From positions 13,595,592 through 13,659,591 of the forward strand of contig OZ024785.1 of the NCBI GenBank assembly GCA_964017065.1: DNA of 64,000 nt. Reading direction: 5' to 3'. The notes under the pieces were generated by a model, which saw only the letters and a program-made list of their open reading frames with translations, searched no databases and was not told the origin of the DNA. A program made the translations under genes and the position numbers. Positions 62,870 through 64,000 of this stretch are shown in pieces. Each line of letters starts with the position of its first letter. Within the stretch, counting starts at the first letter, position 1. The DNA comes from Haliclona indistincta. Taxonomy: Eukaryota > Porifera > Demospongiae > Haplosclerida > Chalinidae.

Positions 62870-63055
62870 TCAGTGAAATCGGGAACAAGTGCTCCCTTAG
62901 GATCAGCTGAATAATTCGTGTCGTGTCGGTATGTGTTGTAGGCAAACACGCAAGTATCGATTAATGAACTCCACTCCCTCTTATCTGAGTTGGTTAGTCT
63001 TTACCAGCATTCCTTGTGATGCTTGATTCAACCTCTCGACAAGCTTATTTGCCTA
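62870..63055 (-). pseudogene. Retroelement/Ginger-type integrase core fragment
   Basis: Peptide LVERLNQASQGMLVK followed by a shift and EWSSLIDTCVFAYNTYRHD matches the end of the integrase DDE core (g.vER.N..l...L.........W...l....faYN...h.st). The catalytic Glu is the one in VERLN. One frameshift and loss of the rest. It may belong with the C-terminal piece at 59.4-59.9 kb if the EnSpm fragment between them is a later insertion. Confidence 0.5.
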
Positions 63056-63340
63056 CAGAAAATGTACAAATGTAAATATACCAACAGCATGTTTATGGCT
63101 ACAGAAGTATTATTGCTACTTGATTACCAACAAACAATTTACAGTATTACAAAACAAATTCTAGTCATCATATTTGGGATTTGGCTGCTTTCTTGCTTGA
63201 TGTGCCGAATCTTCGATGTCTTCCACAAGAAGAAGTCGTCCTTATCTTGCAGCCGCTAAGTTTGATGGCATGAAATCTATGCCGTCGCTTTTTGAAAGCA
63301 ACATTGTGCTTAAGTTGCTCAAGCTCCATTCTCTGCCAGT

Positions 63341-63589
63341 TTATGAACAGCCTTGTGCAGCGAATGTTTCAATTCTGTTCAATTGTACTGATGATCCGCC
63401 CTTCTTATTATGAAATTGCTCTGTTGCTTGCCAATATCTTCCACCGATCTTCTTTCCGAGCCAATTCTCAAGAAAATTGAGGTCGAAATCGGAAATTTTT
63501 TTTTCTGTGAATAGCCTGAGAAGACGTTCAACAAACGGTCTAGCTGTTGCATTTTCTCTCCAGCTACTCATAGTTGCATGTTTCCTCAC
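63341..63589 (-). CDS. Unidentified basic frame upstream of the integrase fragment
   Basis: A frame with FVERLLRLFTEKKISDFDLN, WLGKKIGGRYWQATEQFHNK and NRIETFAAQGC. It looks protein-like (amphipathic, regular charge) and lies upstream of the integrase piece on the same strand, so it may be part of that element's polyprotein. Not recognised. Confidence 0.35.
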   Translation of the reverse strand: MRKHATMSSWRENATARPFVERLLRLFTEKKISDFDLNFLENWLGKKIGGRYWQATEQFHNKKGGSSVQLNRIETFAAQGCS

Positions 63590-64000
63590 CGCTACTGATT
63601 ACAGTTAGACAACCAACTTGCAAACTGAAGAGTTAAATATGCAAGTATACATATTGCTTGTCATTGTTATTATTATGCGCTCTATTATTGTGCAAGCACA
63701 CACAAAACATCCCGTCATGACAATATTTTACCTCATGGAACTCAACTCAAGGTGGCTAGTCTTTCCTAATAGAGCACAGAAGTAATTACCTATGATACCA
63801 CTAGAGGTGTGGTATAGTTTGGTTAGTCACACATTTCACGAACTCGACAATGTCATCCACTTCTACTGCACCTGTGGTTGCCTCAAGCTACATGGAGAGT
63901 TAAAAAGATAATTGAATTTAAGGTGGTATGGAAGCGAAGGTGTGAATTTGGAAGAATTTTTTTATTTATGTATAATTTCTGAAACATAAAATACTGTGCA

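Overview
This window is eukaryotic, very probably from a sponge or another early-branching marine invertebrate. Coding regions are broken by very short GT-AG introns (39 to 51 bp where both splice sites can be read). The sequence is AT-rich between genes. The mobile-element mix (hAT, Mutator-like, Tc1/IS630, piggyBac-like, PIF/Harbinger, EnSpm/CACTA, BEL/Pao, non-LTR, integrase fragments) together with a Smad MH1 domain points to a metazoan. There are no operons, rRNAs, CRISPR arrays or convincing tRNAs. The species call is inference from protein families and intron size.

Layout. 0-2 kb: exons of an unidentified gene on the minus strand, then a 171-bp tandem repeat. 2.4-4.8 kb: a long intact Mutator-like transposase. 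6.4-7.7 kb: coiled-coil exons and a diverged copy of a repeat seen again near 25 and 27 kb. 9-18.9 kb: a graveyard of element genes on the minus strand: a ParB-like piece, a PB1-like gene with an in-frame stop, BEL/Pao, non-LTR, a DDE transposase interrupted by an 810-bp TIR element, a hAT tail, EnSpm, and a multi-exon accessory-type gene. 19-24.6 kb: tandem repeats and gene-poor AT-rich DNA. 24.6-27.5 kb: two near-identical ~670-bp repeats around microsatellites and a piggyBac-like coding remnant. 27.5-32 kb: a 730-bp TTAA-flanked palindrome, a 624-bp TIR element with 9-bp target duplications, and two adjacent 166-bp foldbacks.

36.2-38.6 kb holds the most interesting unit: a Tc1/IS630-type element bounded by 23-bp inverted repeats and TA dinucleotides. 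It carries an intact transposase and, convergent to it, a second intact two-exon gene with a PB1/ubiquitin-like fold signature. 39.9-42.7 kb and 47.8-50.6 kb are two complete related hAT elements, each with an intact ~790-residue transposase, CAG-type ends and 5-bp target duplications (CCATG and CTAAC). A three-exon zinc-finger-like gene lies between them, and its upstream sequence recurs at 58.5 kb. 50.6-64 kb returns to fragments: BEL/Pao gag, RecQ helicase, a transposase C-terminus, a Smad MH1 exon with a one-base frameshift, integrase pieces and a second EnSpm fragment.

The apparently intact protein-coding units are almost all mobile-element genes. The broken ones look like nested insertion history. 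The two sequences that look like host genes are the 0-1 kb exons and the Smad MH1 exon; the RecQ remnant could be either. All functional calls are by eye from motifs; no database search was run.
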